The notes under the pieces were generated by a model. It worked only from the letters and a program-made list of their open reading frames with translations. It had not been told where the DNA came from and searched no databases. Shown here piece by piece: positions 25,839 through 34,907 of a stretch of 64,000 nt of DNA (positions within the stretch are counted from its first letter, which is position 1; each line of letters begins with the position of its first letter). The stretch spans positions 23,204-87,203 of the forward strand of contig CAYFSS010000006.1 in the NCBI GenBank assembly GCA_964345975.1, read 5' to 3'. The translations under genes and the position numbers were made by a program. This DNA is from CAYFSS01 sp964345975 (GTDB lineage Bacteria; Bacillota; Clostridia; Saccharofermentanales; Fastidiosipilaceae).

Positions 25839-28778
25839 TTACTCACCACTGTCATAACTCATGCTGATGAGGTTTGCATAGAGAACATAGGCACCGGGGA
25901 CGAGCATATCGAGTTGCTTATCCCAGACCACAGCACTGTAGGTGAAGGATCCACCGTTCTCCATCGGGTAATAAAGGATGGCAGGTCGCATGGTACTCTC
26001 AGGATCCTGAGCTCGGAAGAGGACGGTATACCCTAACTCTTCCATGGCCTCAACTTGGCCATCTTCATTGGATCCCGGCGTCCATTCGGTGCGCTGCTGG
26101 ATCCATCCGTCAAAGATGGTACTCTCAGAAATCCCTTCCTCATTCATCTCAAGATCAATCTCATTGATCCCGGCATAAAGAGGATTATCGAGAGCATCTG
26201 CATCGATGAACACATCGCTTTCCTCATGGTTGATATTGGTCGTCCCAAGCTCGAACGGCATGGGCGCTAACGGCATGACGCCTTCAGCATTACGCCAGTT
26301 CTGGTAGTGCAGGACCAAGTTTCCACCGTTATTAGCAAAATCCAAGAGATTGCGCATCGAGCTGCGGAGTGCAGCATGGATCGGGCTCTGGTCTGCCAAG
26401 GCAGTCTTCCCGACGATGATCGTGTCATAGTTTTCTGCCAATCTTGCACCTGAAGCGGCAATATCATTTTCCGTCATGATGGTGACGTTCTTCTGAGCAT
26501 TTGCCGGATCACGATACATGCCACGGATATAGTCGACGACGAAGTCATCACTGCCACCCGGAATAAAACCGATGCGTAAGTCATCCGAGGCAATAGAGTA
26601 ATCTTGCACCGTTAAATTCTGCACCGCTTCTTCATAGAAGTTGATACGGTCGACATGTTCATACTCAATCGGCAAGAAGCCTTCTTCAAAGACCGTGCCA
26701 TCTTCCGTTGTCACAGAAACCTGAACTCTCAAACTCTGATCCACGAAACTTGCCGGAATAGTGCCTTCCAGGGTGACCAGCTGGGTTTGTCCTTCACTTT
26801 CCAACGTCACCTCAGTAGACGTAAACTCCAACCCTTCAATCTCTGTGTCAGGCGTAGCTTGAACGGACAGCGTCCCGAGCGGCTCCGAAGACTCATTCCG
26901 AACTAAGACATGGAGTTCACTTTGAAGATCATCCTCTGCCGCTTGGAGCATCAAGGAAGCATTTTGAACTAAGACAGAGACTTTCGGCACGAGGCGCAAG
27001 ACAGGCTCGACCTCATAAGGCACAGAGACTTCACCAAGTTGCAAGGTGAACGTGGCACTGAGCGGAGCCGGGGCAAACGGATGCATTGGATCCGTCGTCA
27101 AACCAAAGTTCATCTGATCCTCCGTCGCCAAGACAGCAAGGATTTCATCTAAGACTTCGTTCGGCTCTTGGGATTCACTCTCGATCGGGACGACACCGCC
27201 CTCGATGGAGCCGTACGGATAATACGGATTCACATAGGCTTCGTTATAAGGTGCGTTAAATGGTCCTGTATAGTCCATATCCTCCGCACTTGCGCTTACG
27301 CTATACTTGGCGAGGATGCCGGTCTGACGATCTGCAACCTGAAGCGGGCTTGGGTTCATTGCAGTGGCCTGGTCCGCTTCTTCATCGCTCACAACAAGAT
27401 CTGCGCTCCAACCGTCACGTAAATGAAGTTCTAAGCCATCGATCAAAGTTTCCGGGGCAACGAGACCTTCCGGATCATTTCGCAATTGAATACGAGCATC
27501 GAGCTCAAAGGTCTGGCCCGGATTGACATCATGATCGGAAGGGCGAAGCTCAAGATCCAGACCAAGGCTCATTCCCAAGACACGCCGGACACGACCGCGG
27601 ACTTGTTCCAAGGCTACTTCTACCAAAGCATCTTCCCCATCGACATCGAGTAAGCCATAGAGTTCTGCTAAGTCATTGGCACTTAAGTGAGGCTTGCGGA
27701 CATCGAAGTTCTCACGGATCTTAGCAACTAATTCTGCCGCAGACGCTGCATTTTCAAAACTCAGTTCGCCAACGGTCAAAGCATCGTTCAAACCGCCAAA
27801 GAGGGTCGTTGCAACACCTTCTGTCTCAAGATTAAGCTCCGGGGCAATCGTCTTCAACATGAAGCCTTGCTGCTCACTACCCTTACCGGGCTCACGGATC
27901 ATCTTCTGAGACTTGTGCATATTGCGGGCTACAGCGCCCCACTCACCGTAGGACATCCCGAGGCGCACATCGTATTCGCCCAGTTCAAGGACCACGTCAG
28001 CCTTGCCCGGATCTTGCGATGATTCCGGTCCGATATAGCCTGCATCTTCCGTCAAACGATCGAGCTGCCAAGCGGCATAAGGAGGCGTAAAGAGCTTCGC
28101 GGCTTGATGCGCAGCCAAAGCTTCGCCGTCGCTTCCGGTAATGACATAGTCTTCATCGGCAGCTACAGACATGGCTACAACAGTCGCAAAACCGGCAGCA
28201 GTATGTTGCCCGTGATCATAGCCGGGAGCACGATGGCTCGTAAGGATGAGCTGCGGACGAACTTCGCGGATCACACGAGCAATTTCATACACCAGCATAT
28301 CGCGGTGCCAGAGACCTTCTGTCCCTGTTTCACGATCCCCCAAGAGCGACTCATTCAAGGAAACCGAGTAACCGAAGTCATAGGTATTACCATAGGCTTG
28401 ATGCGCCTGGTCGAAAATTCTGGTCGAACGGGATTCTTCTGCACGGAGAGCACCCAGTGCAGGACCAAACTCGGAACCGATGGCATTCTCTCCACCTTCA
28501 CCCCAGTTTAGAGTCTGCAAGACAACGTCTGCCCCTTCCTTCCGAGCGAGGTAGACCAGCGTACTGTTCCACTCATCATCCGGATGAGCACCCACATAGA
28601 GGATGCGTTTCGTACTGTCCAGCTTATCGATCTCATTGATGAGATCGCTGAGACCCAACTCCGTCGCATAACGCAGTTCATAGGTCTTTGCTTCAAGAAC
28701 GGTCGGGATCGAGAAACTTAGGCCAAGCATGATCAAGGCCACAAGCAGCGCAAAGATCCCTTGTCTTTTCCTTTTCAT
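25839..28778 (-). CDS. Secreted PIG-L (LmbE) family deacetylase, multidomain
   Basis: 979 residues with a signal peptide (about 1-30). The PIG-L domain follows at about residues 55-290: RILYVGAHPDDEWN carries the zinc-binding HPDDE, and GYDHGQHTAAG the third His. These enzymes remove N-acetyl groups from GlcNAc-containing substrates. The middle (about 400-680) is rich in beta strands and resembles NEW3/CARDB-type modules (two repeats around PSDHDVNPGQTFELDARI and LHVLVRNESSEPLG). The C-terminus (about 740-979) resembles a class-I glutaminase-like fold (DTIIVGKTALADQ, FANNGGNLVLHYQNW). It lies in an operon with a sugar ABC transporter, pointing to extracellular deacetylation of host or dietary glycans before uptake. 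Family secure, substrate inferred. Confidence 0.87.
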   Translation of the reverse strand: MKRKRQGIFALLVALIMLGLSFSIPTVLEAKTYELRYATELGLSDLINEIDKLDSTKRILYVGAHPDDEWNSTLVYLARKEGADVVLQTLNWGEGGENAIGSEFGPALGALRAEESRSTRIFDQAHQAYGNTYDFGYSVSLNESLLGDRETGTEGLWHRDMLVYEIARVIREVRPQLILTSHRAPGYDHGQHTAAGFATVVAMSVAADEDYVITGSDGEALAAHQAAKLFTPPYAAWQLDRLTEDAGYIGPESSQDPGKADVVLELGEYDVRLGMSYGEWGAVARNMHKSQKMIREPGKGSEQQGFMLKTIAPELNLETEGVATTLFGGLNDALTVGELSFENAASAAELVAKIRENFDVRKPHLSANDLAELYGLLDVDGEDALVEVALEQVRGRVRRVLGMSLGLDLELRPSDHDVNPGQTFELDARIQLRNDPEGLVAPETLIDGLELHLRDGWSADLVVSDEEADQATAMNPSPLQVADRQTGILAKYSVSASAEDMDYTGPFNAPYNEAYVNPYYPYGSIEGGVVPIESESQEPNEVLDEILAVLATEDQMNFGLTTDPMHPFAPAPLSATFTLQLGEVSVPYEVEPVLRLVPKVSVLVQNASLMLQAAEDDLQSELHVLVRNESSEPLGTLSVQATPDTEIEGLEFTSTEVTLESEGQTQLVTLEGTIPASFVDQSLRVQVSVTTEDGTVFEEGFLPIEYEHVDRINFYEEAVQNLTVQDYSIASDDLRIGFIPGGSDDFVVDYIRGMYRDPANAQKNVTIMTENDIAASGARLAENYDTIIVGKTALADQSPIHAALRSSMRNLLDFANNGGNLVLHYQNWRNAEGVMPLAPMPFELGTTNINHEESDVFIDADALDNPLYAGINEIDLEMNEEGISESTIFDGWIQQRTEWTPGSNEDGQVEAMEELGYTVLFRAQDPESTMRPAILYYPMENGGSFTYSAVVWDKQLDMLVPGAYVLYANLISMSYDSGE

Positions 28779-28827
28779 CTACATTGCTATCCTTTCATTT
28801 TGTTAGATTCATTGATTTTTCTTATGA

Positions 28828-28843
28828 GACTCTTATTAGAGTC
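28828..28843 (-). other. Small hairpin after the permease gene
   Basis: GACTCT / AGAGTC with a TATT loop in the 127-bp spacer between the MalG-type permease and PIG-L genes. The minus strand continues with ATAAGAAAAATC. Too weak to call a terminator. Confidence 0.35.
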
Positions 28844-28905
28844 CGGCCATACTTCTACCAAAAAGCCCCTCACCTTTCTTCAAGACCCTGTGTACCCCTC
28901 CCTTC

Positions 28906-29760
28906 CTAACCTTTGGTGGCACCTGCCGTCATTGACGTCACAACCTGTTCTTGGAAGATCGCAAACACGATGATGCTCGGGATAACTGCAATAGTGATCG
29001 CTGCAAAGAGAGCCGTGTAATTAAAACTGAACTGCGACGTGAAATAATTCAGCGAGAGAGGCAAGGTCCTCACACGCGGCGAACTGGTCAAGATCAAGGC
29101 AAACGTAAACTCATTCCAGTTATTCAAGAAGGCCAAGACGGCAGCACTGCTAACACCGGCCTTAGCCGCCGGCAAGATAATCGTAAATGCCGTCCGTAAG
29201 AATCCCGCTCCGTCCACATAGGCTGCATCTTCCAAACTCTGTGGAATTCCCTGGAACGCCGTGCGCAAGATCATGAGCGACATCGGCAGATTCAAGGCCG
29301 CATAGACCAAGATCAAGCCCGTGAAACTATCCGTAAGCTTCAAACTCGTGAGCAAGGCATAGACCGGCTGGATGAGCGCCGTCATCGGGATGACCATCGA
29401 CGTCATGAGGAGGGTAAAGAGGACGTCACGAAACTTAAACCTCAAGCGCGCAAAGATATAAGCTGCCAAGCCCGCAACTAAGAGGTTGAAGAACGTTGCG
29501 ACGACAGAAACAAAGATGCTGTTATAGAAGTAATTGAGGATCGGCGAAATCGCCAGCGCCTGTTCATACCCTGTAAAAGCAAACGACGTCGGGAGGCTGA
29601 TCCCACTATTCAAGATCTCGGCATTCGTCTTAAACGAGGACATGATGACCCAAAGGATAGGGAAGAGCGAGATGAGCACCGTGACCAGGATAAAGAAGAA
29701 ACGGAAAATCTTCAGAGGCAATTGGGTTGGGGGCTTTTGAGTATTAATGCGTACGGTCAT
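28906..29760 (-). CDS. Sugar ABC transporter permease, MalG type
   Basis: 284 residues, six predicted helices, and the EAA loop LEDAAYVDGAGFLRTAFTIILPAAK (about 185-209). The ATG at 29760 follows AGGGGGT. It sits 9 bp after the MalF-type gene and upstream of the PIG-L gene. The first 15 codons include CAAAAGCCC, one of the dispersed GGGCTTTTG motifs. ATPase not encoded nearby. Confidence 0.88.
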   Translation of the reverse strand: MTVRINTQKPPTQLPLKIFRFFFILVTVLISLFPILWVIMSSFKTNAEILNSGISLPTSFAFTGYEQALAISPILNYFYNSIFVSVVATFFNLLVAGLAAYIFARLRFKFRDVLFTLLMTSMVIPMTALIQPVYALLTSLKLTDSFTGLILVYAALNLPMSLMILRTAFQGIPQSLEDAAYVDGAGFLRTAFTIILPAAKAGVSSAAVLAFLNNWNEFTFALILTSSPRVRTLPLSLNYFTSQFSFNYTALFAAITIAVIPSIIVFAIFQEQVVTSMTAGATKG

Positions 29761-29769
29761 GACTACCCC

Positions 29770-30648
29770 CTAGAAATCATCTTCATTCATGCGGAAGACC
29801 CGCTGAATGAGAACCATGCAAATAATGCCGAGCCCGATGATAAGCACCCCGATACTATTCGCGTAGCCGTAGTTATTCTCTCGAATCATTGTCTGGTAAA
29901 GGAGCAGCGCGAGATTCGTCGTGCGACGACCCGGCCCACCCAGTGTCGTGATAAAGATAATGTCAAAGAGCTGGAGCATATACGTCGCCGCCATAATGAC
30001 CGTCGTCCCAATCATCTTGCGCACGAGGGGGAGTACAACGAAGAAATCAAGCTTAAGCCCCGAGGCACCATCAACCCTCGCCGCCTCAATCACTTCCGGA
30101 TCAAGACTCAAGATCTCACCCAGCACAAGCGTCGTTGTATAGCCTGCGAAGATCGTCCAAATCGCGGTCACCGAGGGGAAGGCCGTAGAGCTATTAAAAA
30201 GCCAATTGTGCTGCAGTTCTTCCAGACCCACCCATCGCAAAACACTATTGAGCACACCGTAACTTGGGTTATAAATATTCAAGAATATCGTCGCCATCGC
30301 CGCATTCGAAATGATGTTGGGGATCATGTAGGAGACACGCACCCCCTTCCATCCAAACGGCTTGCGATAGAGCACGAGCGCCACTGCTAAGCCGAAACTG
30401 ATGTGGAGGGTACAGTGGAGCAAGATCCAAATGATGGTATTGGATATCGCCTGGTGAAAGTTCTTATCCGCAAACAACTGCTGATAATTTGCCGTCCCCG
30501 AAAACTCAAACCGCTGCGGAAACGCTCTGTAATCAAAGAACGACGTAACCGTCACCGTCACGAGCGGCACAACATAGATCAAGGCAAAGAGAAAAACCGC
30601 CGGCGCCAGAAACAAAACAATCCATGGCAACTGCCTCTTCTTCATCAT
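29770..30648 (-). CDS. Sugar ABC transporter permease, MalF type
   Basis: 292 residues, six predicted helices, EAA loop VIEAARVDGASGLKLDFFVVLPLV (about 200-223). The start at 30648 is fixed by GGAGG 7 nt upstream and by a 4-nt ATGA overlap with the LacI gene, so translational coupling is likely. A longer reading from 30705 would overlap LacI by 60 bp. Confidence 0.88.
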   Translation of the reverse strand: MMKKRQLPWIVLFLAPAVFLFALIYVVPLVTVTVTSFFDYRAFPQRFEFSGTANYQQLFADKNFHQAISNTIIWILLHCTLHISFGLAVALVLYRKPFGWKGVRVSYMIPNIISNAAMATIFLNIYNPSYGVLNSVLRWVGLEELQHNWLFNSSTAFPSVTAIWTIFAGYTTTLVLGEILSLDPEVIEAARVDGASGLKLDFFVVLPLVRKMIGTTVIMAATYMLQLFDIIFITTLGGPGRRTTNLALLLYQTMIRENNYGYANSIGVLIIGLGIICMVLIQRVFRMNEDDF

Positions 30649-31670
30649 AGAGCAACCTCCCTCTTCTTGGGCTTGGCCTGTGCGCTCTCCCCTTCGACCA
30701 AACAATGGGGCAGGAGAATCAATGGACCCTCCATCGTCCCTTCATCGATGAGACGAATGAGCTCCTCCGTCGCCGCCCTCCCAATCTGATCAATCGGCTG
30801 CCGCATCGTCGTGAGACGAGGCGTCACATACTGTCCCAGCTCGATATCATCAAAGCCACAGATCGCATAATCACCGGGAATGTCATAGCCCTCTTGCTTG
30901 AGGTACATCATGGCCCCGATCGCCATCTCATCCCCCACAAAGAAGATCGCCGTCGGCTGCTCCTGCAACGCAAGCATCTCCTTCATAACCCGGCGACTGG
31001 CTTCCGCTGTAACCTCACCATAAAAAATCCACGCCGGATTCGGCTCTATTCCCGCAAGCTCCAAAGCTCTCAGATAGCCTCGTTTTCTCAATTCACCGCT
31101 TGAATACGAATGCGAGAACACTCCCGCAATCTTCGTGTGACCCAATTCGATAAGATGGCTCACGGCATCTTGCGCCGCCTGCACATCATCGACCGTCACC
31201 GTCGGAAACGGATCTCCTTCAACACGTACTGTCGCCATAACCAAGGGAACACGGATGACTTCCTTCAGTTTCTCCATCTCCTCCACCGTATTCTCATGCT
31301 GAAGGATCAGGCCATCGACTCGCCGATCCTGGAGGAGCAGAATTCGCTCTACCTCTTCTTCGTAGTTTCCACGGATATTCGCGATGATGACGGTGTAATG
31401 GTGTTCGGATGCAGTTTCTTCAATTTGTGAAATGAGCTCTGAGTGGAAATTGCCTGAAACATGAGGCGTAATGACCGCAAGCAAACGCGTTTCCTGGATA
31501 CTGAGACTTCTTGCGATTTCATTCGGGCGATAATTGTATTTCTCTATCACCTCTTCGACGCGTAATCGAAGGGTATCACTCACCGGCTTACTCTTATTGA
31601 GGACACGTGAGACGGTGGAGACTGAAACTCCCGCTTCATGGGCAATGTCTTGGATACTCATCTGCTTCAT
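30645..31670 (-). CDS. LacI-family regulator of the PIG-L/ABC operon
   Basis: 341 residues. Helix-turn-helix MSIQDIAHEAGVSVSTVSRVLN at residues 4-25 with hinge RSLSIQETRLLAVI, then the periplasmic-binding-like effector domain (VDGLILQ, TKIAGVF, CGFDDIELGQYVTPRLTT). It is the first gene of the operon it presumably controls. A dyad resembling a LacI-type site (GGAAACCGCTTTCC) lies about 60 bp upstream, allowing autoregulation. Effector unknown. Confidence 0.9.
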   Translation of the reverse strand: MKQMSIQDIAHEAGVSVSTVSRVLNKSKPVSDTLRLRVEEVIEKYNYRPNEIARSLSIQETRLLAVITPHVSGNFHSELISQIEETASEHHYTVIIANIRGNYEEEVERILLLQDRRVDGLILQHENTVEEMEKLKEVIRVPLVMATVRVEGDPFPTVTVDDVQAAQDAVSHLIELGHTKIAGVFSHSYSSGELRKRGYLRALELAGIEPNPAWIFYGEVTAEASRRVMKEMLALQEQPTAIFFVGDEMAIGAMMYLKQEGYDIPGDYAICGFDDIELGQYVTPRLTTMRQPIDQIGRAATEELIRLIDEGTMEGPLILLPHCLVEGESAQAKPKKREVAL

Positions 31671-31726
31671 GACGGCTCATTTCTTTCATGGATAAATATA
31701 ATTTTCTTCTTGACAAAAGGATCTCA

Positions 31727-31740
31727 GGAAACCGCTTTCC
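31727..31740. promoter_or_regulatory. LacI/cre-type operator upstream of the LacI gene
   Basis: GGAAACCGCTTTCC is symmetric in 12 of 14 positions with a central CG, the form bound by LacI-family proteins including CcpA. It lies about 57 bp before the LacI start. Confidence 0.6.
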
Positions 31741-31924
31741 CGTCAAGAACATTGTGCATATCTCATAATTTTTCTGCATCTAGCCCATTCTTTCAATCAA
31801 TTCGTGCTATGAGCTGATCTTCGCTTAACAAATCAAAAGCTCCCTCCCTTATCGTTTTAAGCCGCTATCTTTCTTTCAGCTTTCTTTAGTTCTTATCTTG
31901 TCCGGAGCCTGCCCTCGTCCCCGG

Positions 31925-32122
31925 TCTTTCAAGAAGGCTGTCTTTGTGCCTGAGCTTTCAGGAAATCTGCCTTGTGCTTAGCTTTCAAGAAATATGCCTT
32001 GTGCTTAGCTTTCAGGAAATATGCCTTGTGCTTAGCTTTCAGGAATCTACCCTGTGCCTGGTATTTTAAGGAATCTACCTTGTGCCTACTCTTTCAAGAA
32101 ATCTACCCTGTGCCCGCTCTTT
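31925..32122. repeat. 27-28 bp tandem repeat, about seven copies
   Basis: Head-to-tail copies of a unit like CTTTCAGGAAATATGCCTT followed by GTGCTTAG, 27-28 bp long, with 1-6 differences between neighbours and a partial eighth copy. There are no spacers, so it is not a CRISPR array. Any protein reading (FKKYALCLAFRKYALCLAF) is low complexity and lacks a ribosome binding site. It fills most of the otherwise empty 31681-32269 interval. Confidence 0.85.
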
Positions 32123-32145
32123 CAAAACCCTTAGAGTTTGGCAGC

Positions 32146-32173
32146 AAAAAAGAGGGCACTTCTCAGTACCCCC
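32146..32173 (-). terminator. Terminator of the ribose-type ABC operon
   Basis: On the minus strand, GGGGGTACT, loop GAGA, AGTGCCCTC, then six T. The 9-bp stem contains two G-U pairs. It lies about 100 bp after the permease stop. Confidence 0.8.
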
Positions 32174-32269
32174 TTCACATGCATATTATTCTGTATACCC
32201 TCTAATTATTCCCTTTGTTTACACTTTAGAAACATGGAGGGCCAAACCCTTTGCATATTCAACGAAATA

Positions 32270-33295
32270 TTATGCAGCCTGTCTCTTCTGAGTCAACTGA
32301 CGCTTGCGCTGCTCTTCGAGCCTGCCACGAACAACGTCAATCAGAACCGCAATAATAATAACCGCACCGATAACCACATTCTGAATCGCCGAAGAAGCCG
32401 CCATAATCGTCAGACCATTCTTCAGAACCGTAATAATCATGACCCCGATAAGCGTCCCGAGCATCGTGCCCTTACCGCCCATAAACGAAGCACCACCGAT
32501 GATGCAAGCAGCAATCGCCTCCGTATCATACGGCTGAATCGCATTCGCACCGTTTGCAATACCACCACGCCCGATAAGAACAATGCCGGCCAAAGCAGCC
32601 ATGAACCCCGAAATCGTATAACAGAACGTCAGGACATTCGCCGAATTAATACCCGACAAACGAGCCGCTTCTCTATTGCCGCCGACCGTATAGATCGACC
32701 GACCAAGCGTCGTATTCGTCAGCAAGATGTGCATCAGGATATAGAGAACAATGACCAAGAGATAACTCACAGGGAATCCCGGGAAAACCTCCGTCTTGAA
32801 CCACATCTCAGAACCGAGCCACATGATGCCTTCACCAAAACCCGAGACCATACGTGATCCGACCAGGAGCAGCGCTATACCGGCGAGCATATTCTTCATA
32901 CCTAAGGTAGAAACGAACGGGTGAGGCAGATGGAGACGAGTGAGCAGTGTCCCGTTAACAAAGCCAATCAAAGTGCCCGTCAAGATAGCAGCAGCAATGA
33001 GGACGAACGTATTCGTCACACCATTCTGGTGAAGCATACCGATAACACAAGTACAGGTAATAGCGTTCGCACCGACCGAAAGGTCAATCCCGGCCGTGAT
33101 CAAACAGAACAACATACCCACAGAGAGGAGAGCATTGACTGCACCCTGCTTGAAGATATTAGCCACGTTCGACATGGTCAAAAAGTTAGGGGTCAATAAG
33201 GACATAACGGCACAGAGGATCACCAGCGCCAAGAAGGAACCCATATTTTGGAAAGTCCTTCTTCTCCTCGTTGTATTCAGCTCCAGCGTCGTCAT
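32270..33295 (-). CDS. Ribose/inositol-type ABC permease (RbsC family)
   Basis: 341 residues with 8-10 helices. Family segments: GMLFCLITAGIDLSVGA, NAIQPYDTEAIAACIIGGASFMGGKGT and GALI-like loop KNGLTIMAA. The start at 33295 overlaps the ATPase stop by 4 nt (ATGA) and follows GGAAGGAG. It is the last gene of the operon IolG-like dehydrogenase, binding protein, ATPase, permease. Because a cyclitol-type dehydrogenase leads the operon, inositol or a related polyol is the probable cargo (inference). Confidence 0.9.
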   Translation of the reverse strand: MTTLELNTTRRRRTFQNMGSFLALVILCAVMSLLTPNFLTMSNVANIFKQGAVNALLSVGMLFCLITAGIDLSVGANAITCTCVIGMLHQNGVTNTFVLIAAAILTGTLIGFVNGTLLTRLHLPHPFVSTLGMKNMLAGIALLLVGSRMVSGFGEGIMWLGSEMWFKTEVFPGFPVSYLLVIVLYILMHILLTNTTLGRSIYTVGGNREAARLSGINSANVLTFCYTISGFMAALAGIVLIGRGGIANGANAIQPYDTEAIAACIIGGASFMGGKGTMLGTLIGVMIITVLKNGLTIMAASSAIQNVVIGAVIIIAVLIDVVRGRLEEQRKRQLTQKRQAA

Positions 33296-34794
33296 TCTCG
33301 AACTCCTTCCCATGCTGCACGCATGATATCTTCTTGATTAAATTCAGGGGCTTCGCGATCAATGGTCTCGACAATGCGACCACCTCGCATGACGCATACT
33401 CGGTCACTCATTCCAAGGATCTCCGGTAGCTCTGAGGAAACCATGAGGATGCATTTGCCGGCTCGTAAGAGAGCATTCATCGTCTCGTACACTTCGACTT
33501 TTGAACCCACGTCGATGCCTCGAGTCGGTTCGTCAAAGATAAAGACCTCAGCATCCGAGTTTAACCATTTGCCGATAACGACCTTCTGCTGGTTACCCCC
33601 CGATAGCTGGCCCGAAATCTCTTCCGTACTTGGCGTCTTGATCTGAAGTTCACGGACATTGCGCTCTGAAACTTCCTCAATCCGGTCAAAGTCCAAGAAT
33701 GGACCGTTTGCGTACCCTTTGAGGTTTGCCATGACAAGGTTATTCTTCACCGACTGCGCTAGGACCAATCCCTGATTCTTCCTATCCTCAGTCAAAAAAG
33801 CCATCCCATTTGCTATCGCAGCTCGAGGAGTCTTCATCTTCACCTCTTTGCTGTCGATAAACACCTTGCCGCTATCCATCGGATCCGCACCGAAAATGGC
33901 ACGCATCAATTCCGTGCGTCCTGCACCGACCAGACCTGAGAATCCCAGGATCTCGCCACGATAAGCTTCAAACGAAACATCATAGAGCAAACCCGTACTA
34001 TTGACGTTCTCTACACGAATAGCTTCTGCGCCGCGCTCAGTTTCAATCTTCGGATACTGATTCGTGACCTCACGTCCAACCATTGCTGTAATGAGCTGGT
34101 CATTGGTAATGTCTTCAATTTCGCTCGTTAAGATGTGCTTCCCGTCTCGCATGACGGTTGTCCGGTCACAGAGCGTGAAGAGCTCTTCCAATTTGTGCGA
34201 TACAAAAAGAATAGCAATGCCTCTTGCTTGGAGACGGCGACAGATCTCAAAGAGCTGTTCAACTTCTTGACGCCCTAAGGAAGAGGTCGGCTCATCCATG
34301 ATGATGAGCTTAACGTCATAGATGATGGCTTTTGCAATCTCTATCATCTGCTGAACTCCGACACCGAACTCTCCGGCCGGCTTTGACGGATCGACCACTT
34401 GCCCCAATTCTTCAAGAATCTCTTTGGCAAGCGCATCCATTGCTTTGTAATCCAGCAAACCGTTGGGCTTTTTTAACCAATGGTTGACGAAAACATTGTC
34501 CGTTATCGACATCAAGGGAACTGTATTCAGCTCCTGGTAGACACAGGAGATGCCCAGTTCTTTGGCCTCGTTAGGGTCTCGAAAACTGACCTTCTTGCCG
34601 TCGACGTAGATCTCACCCTTCTCAGCCTGGTGCACGCCCGTCAAAACCTTGATAAGGGTCGACTTGCCCGCGCCATTTTCACCGATCAGGCCATGGATTT
34701 CCCCCGGCTTAATCTGTATAGACATATCATCGAGTGCGATAACTCCCGGAAATATCTTCGTTGCATTTTTCAGTTCTACAACGAATTCACTCAT
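33292..34794 (-). CDS. Ribose/inositol-type ABC ATPase (RbsA family), two domains
   Basis: 500 residues, full length. Domain 1 has GENGAGKST (about residue 37), FGVGVQQMIEIAKA and LIIMDEPTSSL; domain 2 has the degenerate GLVGAGRTELMR, QLSGGNQQKVVIGKWL and VFIFDEPTRGIDVGSK. The start at 34794 follows GAAAGGA; the longer reading from 34869 runs into the terminator hairpin and is unlikely. This intact gene shows what the truncated MglA at 19401 has lost. Confidence 0.93.
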   Translation of the reverse strand: MSEFVVELKNATKIFPGVIALDDMSIQIKPGEIHGLIGENGAGKSTLIKVLTGVHQAEKGEIYVDGKKVSFRDPNEAKELGISCVYQELNTVPLMSITDNVFVNHWLKKPNGLLDYKAMDALAKEILEELGQVVDPSKPAGEFGVGVQQMIEIAKAIIYDVKLIIMDEPTSSLGRQEVEQLFEICRRLQARGIAILFVSHKLEELFTLCDRTTVMRDGKHILTSEIEDITNDQLITAMVGREVTNQYPKIETERGAEAIRVENVNSTGLLYDVSFEAYRGEILGFSGLVGAGRTELMRAIFGADPMDSGKVFIDSKEVKMKTPRAAIANGMAFLTEDRKNQGLVLAQSVKNNLVMANLKGYANGPFLDFDRIEEVSERNVRELQIKTPSTEEISGQLSGGNQQKVVIGKWLNSDAEVFIFDEPTRGIDVGSKVEVYETMNALLRAGKCILMVSSELPEILGMSDRVCVMRGGRIVETIDREAPEFNQEDIMRAAWEGVRE

Positions 34795-34843
34795 CGATTT
34801 GCATCCTTTCCTGTGTGAGTTTCTGCTTATTTTTTTAACAAAA

Positions 34844-34866
34844 AGCCCTACCCCATGGGCAGGGCT
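34844..34866 (-). terminator. Attenuating terminator between binding protein and ATPase genes
   Basis: AGCCCT with inner CCC/GGG pairs to AGGGCT; the minus strand then reads TTTTTGTTAAAAAAA. It lies in the gap after the abundant binding-protein gene and probably reduces downstream expression. Confidence 0.8.
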
Positions 34867-34907
34867 CATAGATTCTATAGGGCCATGAACCCGCTTCTAC
34901 AAAAACC

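Noticed and set aside
28457..28973. Plus-strand frames around the PIG-L start
   Set aside because: Antisense shadows of the PIG-L gene or spacer sequence without start signals.
31925..32122. Repeats that could suggest a CRISPR array
   Set aside because: Copies are directly adjacent, vary among themselves and have no unique spacers; no cas genes nearby.
31972..32857. Plus-strand frames over the 27-bp repeat and opposite the RbsC-type permease
   Set aside because: Low-complexity or antisense to a well-supported gene.
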